A DNA stretch of 64,000 bases from Elusimicrobiota bacterium. Its GTDB lineage: Bacteria; Elusimicrobiota; Elusimicrobia; Elusimicrobiales; Elusimicrobiaceae. Below, piece by piece: positions 55,113 through 63,738 of this stretch. Within the stretch, counting starts at the first letter, position 1. Each line of letters starts with the position of its first letter. The position numbers and the translations under genes are program-made. The stretch covers positions 410,551 to 474,550 of the forward strand of contig WRFH01000001.1 in NCBI GenBank assembly GCA_009778915.1. The letters run 5' to 3'. A model generated the notes under the pieces. It saw only the letters and a list, made by a program, of their open reading frames with translations, did not search any database and was not told the origin of the DNA.

Positions 55113-57533
55113 TTAGCTTTTAGCTACGCATATATCCCCGTCCCATACCGGCGTGGCCGACGGGCAGGAGCAGGTTCCGGAAGAGTTTGTGGTTTGTCCT
55201 CCGGGGCAGGCTCTGCACTCCGTGCCTGTCCAGATAGGCGTGGCGGAAGGACAGCGGCAGGAACCTGAGCCGACAGGCACTTGTCCGCCCTGGCATTGAT
55301 TAACACACTGAGTGCCGTCCCATACGGGCGTATCAGAAGGGCAGCGGCAGGAACCTGAACCGACAGGCGTTTGCCCGCCGGTACACTGGTTAACGCACTC
55401 CGTGCCAGTCCACACTGGAGTGGAGTCAGGACAGCGGCAAGAACCAGAGCCCACAGGAACCTGTCCGCCCGGACATTGATTAATACACTGTGTGCCGGTC
55501 CAAACGGGAGTGTTGTCAGGACAGCGGCAAGAACCAGAACCTACGGGAACCTGTCCGCCCGGACATTGATTAATACACTGTGTGCCGGTCCAAACGGGAG
55601 TGTTGTCAGGACAGCGGCAAGAACCAGAGCCCACAGGAACCTGTCCGCCCGGACATTGATTAATACACTGTGTGCCGGTCCATACGGGAGTGGCATCAGG
55701 ACAGCGGCAGGAGCCTGAGCCTACAGGAACCTGTCCGCCCGGACATTGATTGATACACTGTGTGCCGGTCCATACGGGAGTGGCATCAGGGCAGCGGCAG
55801 GAACCTGAGCCTACAGGAACCTGTCCGCCGGAACATTGGTTAATACACTCGGTGCCGGTCCATACGGGAGTTGCGTCAGGACAACGGCAAGCTCCTCCAC
55901 CGACACCTACTTGTCCGCCGGGACACGCAACACATTCCGTTCCGTTAAAAACAGGCGTGCTTGAAGGGCATGAACAGTTTGTTCCGCTGGGACATGCAGA
56001 GCATTGAGTTCCGTCCCAGACCGGCATGTTACTGGGGCAGGAACAGCCGCCCATATTTTGATAACCCGTAGAAACCTGTCCGCCGGTACATTGGTTAACG
56101 CAATTATTGCCGTCCCAGAAAGGTTTGTCGCCAGGGCAAGTGCAGCCGCCCATATTTTGATAACCTGTGGAAACCTGTCCGCCTGTACACTGGATAACGC
56201 AATTAGAGCCGTCCCAGAAAGGTTTGTCTCCGGGGCAAGTGCAGCCGCCCATATTTTGATAACCCGTAGAAACTTGTCCGCCGGTACATTGGTTAACGCA
56301 ATTATTGCCGTCCCAGAAAGGCTTGTCTCCGGGGCAAGTGCAGCCGCCCATATTTTGATAGCCTGTGGAAACCTGTCCGCCTGTACACTGATTAACACAT
56401 TGGGTACCGTTCCAGAAAGGTGTGTCACCGGGGCAGGTGCAGCCGCCCATATTTTGATAGCCTGTGGAAACCTGTCCGCCGGTACATTGGTTAGCGCATT
56501 CAGTGCCGTCCCAAAAAGGTTTGTCTCCGGGGCAAGTGCAGCCGCCCATATTTTGATAGCCTGTGGAAACCTGCCCGCCGGTACACTGGATAATGCAATT
56601 AGAGCCGTCCCAGAAAGGTTTGTCGCCGGGACAAGTGCAGCCGCCCATATTTTGATAACCCGTAGAAACTTGTCCGCCGGTACATTGGTTAACGCAATTA
56701 TTGCCGTCCCAGAAAGGCTTGTCTCCGGGGCAGGTACAGCCTGATTGGTTTCCGTAACTTGTAGGAACCTGTCCCCCTGTACATCCTCCGGTACACTGCC
56801 CTCCTTGCCAAACCGGAGTGTCCGGCGGACACTGGCAGCTGCTTTGGCCGGAAGTGCAGGTTGCGGAACAGGTTGTACCATTCCATGTCGGCGCACTTGC
56901 CGGGCACTTGCACGCGCCGTTCTGGCAAATTTGGTTGCCTTTGCAGGCGGGGTCGCAGTTGAAAGTGCCGTTGCTTACTCCTCCGTTGCCGCCGTCGAGA
57001 TAATAAACAATATAGTCGCCGTTGGTTCCTATTTCCTGCCCATTAAGGGCAAGGCAGAGATTGTTTGCTCTGTCGTCGGTTATCGGCGCTTCGCAGTGTC
57101 TTTCGCCGGGGAACTGCGGCGAATCAGGAAAATAATTTTTGAAAACGTTCGTCATGCGGCTGTCGGTCCCGCTGACGTAAAGATATTCACCGTCGGTCAT
57201 TACTTTAAATTGTATCGTGCCGTCTGAAAGGGCAATAGTGCTGGGCGTGGTACTTTGCCCGTCGCCGAGCGTAATTATCAGGTCTTGCAGATTATCGGTG
57301 TAATTGCTGTTGGAATATTTGTATTCCGTTTCGGCCGTGAGTATCGCTTTAGCGGGGGACATGAGATTTGCAAATCTGCTTTTGTCGACTGCCGTAGTAT
57401 ATAACGGCCACGCGATGGCGGCCAGTATGGCTATAATAAGAACGACAACCCCCAGTTCAATTAATGTAAATGCTTTGTTGCCGCGCGGGGCAAGGCCGGT
57501 GAACCTTCGGCCGCTTTTTTTTTGCAAAGACAT
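55113..57533 (-). CDS. Giant prepilin-like protein with tandem Cys-rich repeats
   Basis: N-terminus NKAFTLIELGVVVLIIAILAAIAWPLYTTAVDKSRF; pilin-like globular region; then tandem CxGGQVxxGxxxxxCxCPxxxPxWxGxxCxxQ repeats to the C-terminus. Confidence 0.9.
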   Translation of the reverse strand: MSLQKKSGRRFTGLAPRGNKAFTLIELGVVVLIIAILAAIAWPLYTTAVDKSRFANLMSPAKAILTAETEYKYSNSNYTDNLQDLIITLGDGQSTTPSTIALSDGTIQFKVMTDGEYLYVSGTDSRMTNVFKNYFPDSPQFPGERHCEAPITDDRANNLCLALNGQEIGTNGDYIVYYLDGGNGGVSNGTFNCDPACKGNQICQNGACKCPASAPTWNGTTCSATCTSGQSSCQCPPDTPVWQGGQCTGGCTGGQVPTSYGNQSGCTCPGDKPFWDGNNCVNQCTGGQVSTGYQNMGGCTCPGDKPFWDGSNCIIQCTGGQVSTGYQNMGGCTCPGDKPFWDGTECANQCTGGQVSTGYQNMGGCTCPGDTPFWNGTQCVNQCTGGQVSTGYQNMGGCTCPGDKPFWDGNNCVNQCTGGQVSTGYQNMGGCTCPGDKPFWDGSNCVIQCTGGQVSTGYQNMGGCTCPGDKPFWDGNNCVNQCTGGQVSTGYQNMGGCSCPSNMPVWDGTQCSACPSGTNCSCPSSTPVFNGTECVACPGGQVGVGGGACRCPDATPVWTGTECINQCSGGQVPVGSGSCRCPDATPVWTGTQCINQCPGGQVPVGSGSCRCPDATPVWTGTQCINQCPGGQVPVGSGSCRCPDNTPVWTGTQCINQCPGGQVPVGSGSCRCPDNTPVWTGTQCINQCPGGQVPVGSGSCRCPDSTPVWTGTECVNQCTGGQTPVGSGSCRCPSDTPVWDGTQCVNQCQGGQVPVGSGSCRCPSATPIWTGTECRACPGGQTTNSSGTCSCPSATPVWDGDICVAKS
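55140..56850 (-). repeat. Coding tandem repeat array: 90-nt units then 99-nt units
   Basis: 99-nt period (gcagccgcccatattttgata recurs at 56142 and 56241); 90-nt period (gaaccagagcc at 55441, gaaccagaacc at 55531). Encodes about eight 33-aa and nine 30-aa units. Confidence 0.92.
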
Positions 57534-57685
57534 AAAGAACCCTCCTTAACCTATTCTAAACGATAGCAAATTATACAGCGTTTTTCCAAATTTAAATAAC
57601 CCTGTTTTTTTTTTCAAAAACTATTATAATAGTTTATAGTATGATGTTAATATATAATAGTCACTTTTCTAATTAAAGAGGAGCT

Positions 57686-59653
57686 ATGAAAAAAAGTTTA
57701 TTCGCAGGTTTGATTTTATTATGCGCCGTTTTCGCGGCGGCGCAGGAAGCGCAGAAAATGGTTTCCTATTTTCCGACGCCGTACGCTGTTTACGACGTTA
57801 TAAACGCAAACGAGGCCACAATTAACGATAAAGGCCTTGCCGGCGGCACGGCTATTTCCGCCAGAAGCGTTAATATTTCTTTTCTCGACGTGGCTGATTC
57901 GCTGGACGTTACAACTTCAAAGCAGATAAATCCTACCAATATGGTGGTGGTAGGCGCGCACGACGCGAACGGAGTTTTGACCAAATCAGACGGCACGCCC
58001 TGCCAGGCCGGAGAGTTTTGCCAGGTCGGCGCGCTGAGCGTCGGCGGCGTTTTGCGGCTTAACCAGACTTTGGGAAAGGCCGCCGGCATAGTGACATCCA
58101 GAAACGACGTCCCGGGCGAACTGCATTTAATTGACACGTGGATTATGCATGACCAAAGTTTTAACAGACTGATTTTTCCGTATGCCAAACCGATGAATCC
58201 TGCCGTCCAGACTATGAGGTGGCTGCCTGTTCAGTATCGTACGGATTGTCCTAACGGCGACCTTTTAAACTGCGACCCCACGAAGAACAAAAATGTGCCG
58301 CCGCCGACCAGAGGGGCAGTCATAAAGAATCCGGATACCTGTACCTATGACGAGGTACTGGACGACCCTTATGGCGATCCGAGCGGTCCGAAGCATCAGG
58401 TCTTGAACCTGAACCCGGACACTTGCACGTATAAATGGTCAGTCCCTATTGCAACCTCTACGTTTCTTGTTATCGATGAAGCGCCGAACTGCAGGGTGGC
58501 CGCCGGCGCGTGGCAGGCGGTTGGACATTCAGTTGACCCTTGCCTTTATGATATTTTTACCGTGCCCGGCCAACCGCCTCTTAAAATCCCGCAGACCACT
58601 GCAGGTGTAGCCGCGGTTCCCAACGCCCTCGATACGTGTAACGGCAATGCCAGCGCCCCGTTCGTATGCCCGACGAATATAAAAACTCCGATAACGTGCT
58701 GGGACCTTACGATATCAAGCCAGCAACTGGGCGGCACCACTACGAATAACACCGGCGATACGAACAACAACAATAATAATACCACGTTCGCCCAGGTTTA
58801 TACGTATAACGTCGGCGTGCTGGTCAATTATAACCAAAGTCCGTTTACAAGGGACACGCTGCAAAGCAGCCCCTGCACCGGGAATTTTGACTGCCATACC
58901 GGCGGCGATAACGCGGCCGTTGACCCGCTTCAGATGGGAAGAGGCTGGGACCAGTTCTGGGCCAATACTTACACGCTCAACGGCAAAACGTTCGGCTCTT
59001 CCAGCTATCAACGTTTGAAATGCCAGCCGTGGTCGTTTGAATTTTATATAGGCGGGCAGCTGCACCAGCAGGCCGCGGTTTATAAAATGGTCTCCGGCAG
59101 CACCGTCCTGTGGGCGGCCGCCAAATATCTTGGCTGGGACAACGGCAAAATTATAGGAACGCTGTTTTTGGGCAATTTCCCGTCGCTGTCTTCCAGCAGT
59201 TATTTTTCCCAGATAGGTTCCACCCCGTACTGTCCTAATGGCGCCGATATGCAGAAAGTCTGCGCGCAGAAAGGTTATACGGATTATAAGTGTATACAAG
59301 CTATAACGATTCCGACGCAGACACGTACGCCCGTATTGTCCGCCGTGGCGGACGCGTCAGGCAAACAAGTGTCGAGCGCTTATTCATGCTCTGACCAGCA
59401 GGGAACTGCGACGATAGTCTCCTGTAAAGATTTAAACCCGGCTCCGCCGCCAGCCTCACCCTCATACACCTGCACGCAGCCGACGATACAACATATTGAC
59501 TGTAAAGAGGACCCTACCTGTTCGCACGATGTATATTCCGGCGGCGGCTGCGTGTGCACCGATAATTGCCAAAACCAGCCTTCTTTCAACTACGTGCCGC
59601 CGAAGAGTTATTATGCCAGGCAGGTGACCTGCTGCCCGGCTGTTGGTTCTTGA
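57686..59653 (+). CDS. Large secreted Cys-containing protein divergent from the giant prepilin
   Basis: Signal peptide MKKSLFAGLILLCAVFAAAQ; QKMVSYFPTPYAVYDVI mature start; Cys-rich C-terminal third. Confidence 0.7.
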   Translation: MKKSLFAGLILLCAVFAAAQEAQKMVSYFPTPYAVYDVINANEATINDKGLAGGTAISARSVNISFLDVADSLDVTTSKQINPTNMVVVGAHDANGVLTKSDGTPCQAGEFCQVGALSVGGVLRLNQTLGKAAGIVTSRNDVPGELHLIDTWIMHDQSFNRLIFPYAKPMNPAVQTMRWLPVQYRTDCPNGDLLNCDPTKNKNVPPPTRGAVIKNPDTCTYDEVLDDPYGDPSGPKHQVLNLNPDTCTYKWSVPIATSTFLVIDEAPNCRVAAGAWQAVGHSVDPCLYDIFTVPGQPPLKIPQTTAGVAAVPNALDTCNGNASAPFVCPTNIKTPITCWDLTISSQQLGGTTTNNTGDTNNNNNNTTFAQVYTYNVGVLVNYNQSPFTRDTLQSSPCTGNFDCHTGGDNAAVDPLQMGRGWDQFWANTYTLNGKTFGSSSYQRLKCQPWSFEFYIGGQLHQQAAVYKMVSGSTVLWAAAKYLGWDNGKIIGTLFLGNFPSLSSSSYFSQIGSTPYCPNGADMQKVCAQKGYTDYKCIQAITIPTQTRTPVLSAVADASGKQVSSAYSCSDQQGTATIVSCKDLNPAPPPASPSYTCTQPTIQHIDCKEDPTCSHDVYSGGGCVCTDNCQNQPSFNYVPPKSYYARQVTCCPAVGS

Positions 59654-59666
59654 CGCGTTTAACTTT

Positions 59667-59699
59667 AAAAATCCCCGCCCGTTACGGCGGGGATTTTTT
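59667..59699. terminator. Terminator
   Basis: AAAAATCCCCGCC-CGTTAC-GGCGGGGATTTTT. Confidence 0.85.
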
Positions 59700-59773
59700 A
59701 TTTTTATGTCCGGCCTTTGTCCTTTTCCCTCGCCCCTCCGGGGGAGAGGGATAGGGTGAGGGGGAATTACTTT

Positions 59774-59904
59774 CTCCCCTTATAAGGGGAGTACCGCCGA
59801 AGGCGGGGAGGGGTTTTAAACCGGGGGACTAGCTTTTGTTAATCGGTACTGGTTCAAAACCCTTCCCCCGCTTCGCGGATACTTCCCTTATAAAGGGAAG
59901 AAAA
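59774..59904. repeat. Inverted pair of REP-like palindromic elements
   Basis: CTCCCCTTATAAGGGGAGTACCGCCGAAGGCGGGGAGGGGTTTT forward; reverse complement of 59857-59900 reads CTTCCCTTTATAAGGGAAGTATCCGCGAAGCGGGGGAAGGGTTTT. Confidence 0.75.
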
Positions 59905-59982
59905 TTATTATTTCAACTATTTTTACAGTCCCCATCACCCAAACCCATCTTGGCAATAGGAAAAAATTTGTATAATTTTTAT

Positions 59983-62058
59983 ATGAAAAAGTATATAATT
60001 CCGGCGGCTGTTTTGACTTTTGTTTTGGTAGCCGTTGGTATTTTAAACGCGCAGGCCGTGCAGTCAGGCTATGAGAGAAAGCCCGACGTGCGGCTTAACG
60101 AAGAGCGCATAAGAAAAACGGTTTTTGATTACAAACTTCCGCCGGAAGTAGCGGCGGCGGCGCGGTTCTGCGCCGACGGAGACTTTGAAAAGTGCAAGGC
60201 GGAACTTTCCGCCGTTTCCGCGAACTCCGGCAATAACGCCGTATCAGCTCAGGCGGAAACAGAACTTGCTTTTGCTTTTTTCAACCGCGGGCAGACTGCC
60301 GCCGCGCTTGAACACATTAACAAAGCCGCCGCGCTGGACGCGGAAAATCCTTTTACGTTTCTTGCCAAAACATGGTTTCTGACAAGCGCCGGGAATTATA
60401 AAGAAGCCCAAAAAGAAGCGGAGGCTATGTTTTATCTCACGGCGGATTTTGAGTATACGGCGTCGACGCGCCTTGCGCTGGCGTTGGCCGAAATGATGAA
60501 TAAAAACCGCGTCAAAGCGCAGGAAAATTTCGCGTACATTTATTCCACTAATCCGTATCTTATAAGTATAGCCGCGTATATGATAGGCCGCGTGAGTTAT
60601 GACATCGGCGACGAGAGAAATTTGAAAGCCGCCGGCATTTTCGCGCAGCAGGCGCTTAACCACGACGATAAAAATTTCCCCGCCGCGCGGCTGTTCGCGG
60701 ACATTAAATTTAAGCAGAAGGAATACAGCGACGCGTGGCAGTATTACGCGATGAATTTTACGAAAGACACGCGTGACGCGTTCACGGCGAAAAGATTAAA
60801 AAAACTTGATAAACAGGAAATAAAAAATAAAACGCTTTTTGTTTCCAGACTTGAAACGCCGATAGCGCGCACTTACGAAGCCGCCGGCGGCAAAGAATTG
60901 AAAATCACGCTTTACGCGCGCGCCGACAAAACGCCCGCCGCATTGCAGAGTTTTGAAATAGTAAGCGAAGGCCCGTTGTCCGTTCAGGACGAAAAATTGG
61001 GAGAAGTTTTTAAAAGCACGCCGATGGTAGCGGAGAGGATTATTTTTGTCCCTGACGTCGCAAGCCTCGTCATTAAAGACCGTTACGGAAATACAAAATT
61101 CGCGACGAAGCGCCCCGTCACCGTCGTCCCCGCGCCGGGCAAAACTTTTCTGGTGAGAACCCCGAAAAGCCTGAATGATTTTGAAGCGGATTTCAGCGAC
61201 AAAGAACTTACCGGCACGCTCACGGTGACGACTGGGCCGAAAGGTTTTACTTTGGTAAACAACGCCGCGCTTGAGGACGTGCTGCCGTCAATAATTATGG
61301 GAAGCGCGGAAGCTGCGGGTTTGCAGGACGAGGCTTTGAAAGCGCTGTCCGTCGCCGCCAGAAGTTATCTTGAAAATTTTGACGCGATTACCGACAACGA
61401 GCCCGGCCTGAAATACGGCGGTATCAACATACAGTCCGGCGCGACTGCGGACGCCGTAAAAGCGACGCGCGGCACGCGGCTTGAGGGCAAAAATCTTGGT
61501 TTTTACGACAACTGTTTTGTTTACGGGGACGGCGTTAAAAACGCGCCTTCCGCGCAGGATTTTGTTTACAGCCCGTCGAACGTTTTTAAATATCTGATTT
61601 CAAATCCGCCGCTGGATTTACTTTCCGCTCCGTCGGACCCGACGCTGTGGTCGCCAATCAAATGGGCGTATTATTATGATATCGGAGACGTGCAGAACCG
61701 CGCCAATTATTTTAAAAATATAGGCAGAATTACGGCGGCGGAAATTAATAAGACGACGGAACTGGGCCGCGTGGAAAGCCTGATGTTCAGAGGAACAAAA
61801 GGCGATTTGGAAGTGACTGACGCCGCGCAGATGAAATTTATTTTAGGCGCCGGCACGACGCGCTCAACGCTGTTCAACATTATTCCTTTATATAAAGGTA
61901 AAAATTTACAGGCGCTGCTTGTCGTCGGCGCGGACACGGGAAGCGGCGACGGAATGTGCGTGGCGGGCGGGAGAGGCTTGGCGTCGCAAAACAAAAATTT
62001 CAAAGAAATTTTAAACTACTATTTTCCGCAAGCCGAAGTAAAAACAACTGACCAATGA
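59983..62058 (+). CDS. TPR protein with C-terminal SpoIID/LytB-like domain
   Basis: Start set at MKKYIIPAAVLTF; TPR-like N-terminal half; SpoIID-like VLPSIIMGSAEAAGLQDEALKALSVAARSYLENF. Confidence 0.7.
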   Translation: MKKYIIPAAVLTFVLVAVGILNAQAVQSGYERKPDVRLNEERIRKTVFDYKLPPEVAAAARFCADGDFEKCKAELSAVSANSGNNAVSAQAETELAFAFFNRGQTAAALEHINKAAALDAENPFTFLAKTWFLTSAGNYKEAQKEAEAMFYLTADFEYTASTRLALALAEMMNKNRVKAQENFAYIYSTNPYLISIAAYMIGRVSYDIGDERNLKAAGIFAQQALNHDDKNFPAARLFADIKFKQKEYSDAWQYYAMNFTKDTRDAFTAKRLKKLDKQEIKNKTLFVSRLETPIARTYEAAGGKELKITLYARADKTPAALQSFEIVSEGPLSVQDEKLGEVFKSTPMVAERIIFVPDVASLVIKDRYGNTKFATKRPVTVVPAPGKTFLVRTPKSLNDFEADFSDKELTGTLTVTTGPKGFTLVNNAALEDVLPSIIMGSAEAAGLQDEALKALSVAARSYLENFDAITDNEPGLKYGGINIQSGATADAVKATRGTRLEGKNLGFYDNCFVYGDGVKNAPSAQDFVYSPSNVFKYLISNPPLDLLSAPSDPTLWSPIKWAYYYDIGDVQNRANYFKNIGRITAAEINKTTELGRVESLMFRGTKGDLEVTDAAQMKFILGAGTTRSTLFNIIPLYKGKNLQALLVVGADTGSGDGMCVAGGRGLASQNKNFKEILNYYFPQAEVKTTDQ

Positions 62059-63242
62059 AGCGGGACCGCAAAATAAAAATCCTTTATATTATCACGCGCA
62101 TGGACGCGGGCGGGGCGCAGAAAAGCGTTCTCTACTCCGCGCAAAACTTGCCGGAAAATTTTACCGCTTTTCTTGCCGCCGGGCCGGGCGGCGCTTTTGA
62201 AAGTCTGGCTTCGCGCGGGCTTAAAAATAATTTTTTTATCATAAAAAGCTTAAGACAGAAAATTTCCGTCTCCAATATTTTTTATGATTTCCTAGCCGTT
62301 CTGCAAACCGGCAAAATAATGCTCAAAATACGGCCGCATATCGTTCACACAAATACTCCGAAGGCGGGTATTATTGGAAGGGCGGCCGCTTATATTTTTT
62401 GGCCGCGCGCGAAGGTCGTCCACACTTACCACGGCCTGGGTTTCAGCGTTTACGGCGGCAAAAAAAGATACCGCTTTTACGCCGCTGTCGAGAAACTCTG
62501 GGCGATGATTACCAAGAAACTTATTTTTGTTTCCGCCGCGAATATGGAAGAAGCAAAACGGCTGCGCATAGGCGGCGCGAAAAAAAATATTTTGATTTAT
62601 CCCGGCGTACAGTTTGAAAGTCTGCCGCGCGGTTTTGACAGGGCGAAAAAACTGGCGGCGCTGGGTATTAAGAGTCCGTCTAAAATCATTCTTTCCTGCG
62701 GCAATTTTAAGCCGGAGAAAAACGCGCGGGATTTTGTGTTTGCCGCGGCGGATGTAATTAAAAAAATGCCGGACATCCGTTTTCTGTACGCCGGTGCCGG
62801 CGGAAGCGAAGAAAGTTCTGTCAAAAATCTCGCGAAAAAATTAAACCTTAAAAAAAATTTTATATTTTTAGGTGCGCGGCGCGACGTGCGGGAACTTTTG
62901 GAAATCGCGGATTTATATGTTTCCGCGTCTCTGCGCGAAGGGCTGCCGGTCGCGCTGGCGGAAGCGCTGGGCGCGGGCGTGCCGGCGGTATGTTACGCGG
63001 CGGACGGCACGGCGGAAATTTTGAAAAATAATTATAACGGCCTGCTCGCGCCGAAGGGGAACAGGGAATATCTGTCCGCAAAAATTCTGCGCGTTTTAGA
63101 GGATAAAGAATTATACCGCCGTCTGAAAACCGGCGCGCGGGCTTTTGACAAGAAAATATTTTCGGCGCAAAACACCGTCTCAAAACAGGTCGAACTTTAT
63201 AAAAAAATTCTTCCTCGCGGAATTCTGCGTAAATATTTCTAA
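62055..63242 (+). CDS. Glycosyltransferase family 4-like protein
   Basis: MDAGGAQKSVLYSA; VVHTYHGLGFSVYG; FLGARRDVRELLEIADLYVSASLREGLPVALAEALGAGVPAV; ATGA overlap with the upstream gene. Confidence 0.92.
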   Translation: MKRDRKIKILYIITRMDAGGAQKSVLYSAQNLPENFTAFLAAGPGGAFESLASRGLKNNFFIIKSLRQKISVSNIFYDFLAVLQTGKIMLKIRPHIVHTNTPKAGIIGRAAAYIFWPRAKVVHTYHGLGFSVYGGKKRYRFYAAVEKLWAMITKKLIFVSAANMEEAKRLRIGGAKKNILIYPGVQFESLPRGFDRAKKLAALGIKSPSKIILSCGNFKPEKNARDFVFAAADVIKKMPDIRFLYAGAGGSEESSVKNLAKKLNLKKNFIFLGARRDVRELLEIADLYVSASLREGLPVALAEALGAGVPAVCYAADGTAEILKNNYNGLLAPKGNREYLSAKILRVLEDKELYRRLKTGARAFDKKIFSAQNTVSKQVELYKKILPRGILRKYF

Positions 63243-63290
63243 AAAATTTGTATAATATTAGTGTAGTAGCACGCTGGTACAGAAATACAT

Positions 63291-63404
63291 ATGAAGAATA
63301 TTATTAACCATCTCACCGTCACCGTTAACCGCCTTCTTAATACGATTAAGAACGGCGCTAAACTCATGATTTGGATAAACGGCAGGCGGCGGGTGTTAAG
63401 TTAA
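63291..63404 (+). CDS. Candidate 37-aa cationic microprotein
   Basis: ATG...TAA encodes MKNIINHLTVTVNRLLNTIKNGAKLMIWINGRRRVLS; TATAAT at 63251-63256 upstream and a strong terminator downstream; no clear Shine-Dalgarno. Confidence 0.35.
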   Translation: MKNIINHLTVTVNRLLNTIKNGAKLMIWINGRRRVLS

Positions 63405-63427
63405 TAAATATAACAAATTTAAAAATT

Positions 63428-63458
63428 TAAACCCCCGCTATAAAAAAGCGGGGGTTTT
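63428..63458 (+). terminator. Terminator
   Basis: TAAACCCCCGC-TATAAAAAA-GCGGGGGTTTTTA. Confidence 0.88.
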
Positions 63459-63462
63459 TAAA

Positions 63463-63630
63463 TGTAGCAGGTTAGTTTAATATTGAGCTATTTCTCTATC
63501 TCTGCTTTTTGGTAAATTTATATTTTTTTATTCCTTACGTAGCCTCCGGCTACGCGCGTCATAAATAAAATATAAATTTCCCTAAAAATCATAGCAGATA
63601 AATAGTTCAATATTAAACTAATCAGCTATA
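63463..63630. repeat. Long AT-rich imperfect inverted repeat (MITE-like or large hairpin)
   Basis: Left TTAGTTTAATATTGAGCTATTT...GGTAAATTTATATTTTTTTATT; reverse complement of right TTAGTTTAATATTGAACTATTT...GGGAAATTTATATTTTATTTAT; inner CGTAGCC-TCC-GGCTACG. Confidence 0.8.
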
Positions 63631-63738
63631 GGTCTTTAGGCCCAAACGCCGGTAGGTCTTTCGGCCCTGGCAGTAAGGCCGACATTCTTTTAACATATAT
63701 ATATATACATAATACAGATATACACGCGGGATAAAAAT

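Noticed and set aside
56004-56744. 246-aa forward-strand ORF antisense to the giant pilin gene
   Set aside because: Shadow ORF produced by repetition of the 99-nt unit on the opposite strand.
55140-56850. Regular repeats that might suggest a CRISPR array
   Set aside because: Units are 90/99 nt, contiguous without unique spacers, and fully in-frame coding for Cys-rich modules; no cas genes nearby.
55907-56896. 329-aa reverse-strand ORF inside the repeat array
   Set aside because: Alternative frame of the same repeat; length follows from repeated stop-free units, and there is no recognisable domain or start context.
63530-63560. GCCTCCGGCTACG resembling the GEMM-I (c-di-GMP) riboswitch core
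   Set aside because: The flanking GGCAAACC/tetraloop-receptor architecture is absent; the motif is just the tip of the large palindrome.
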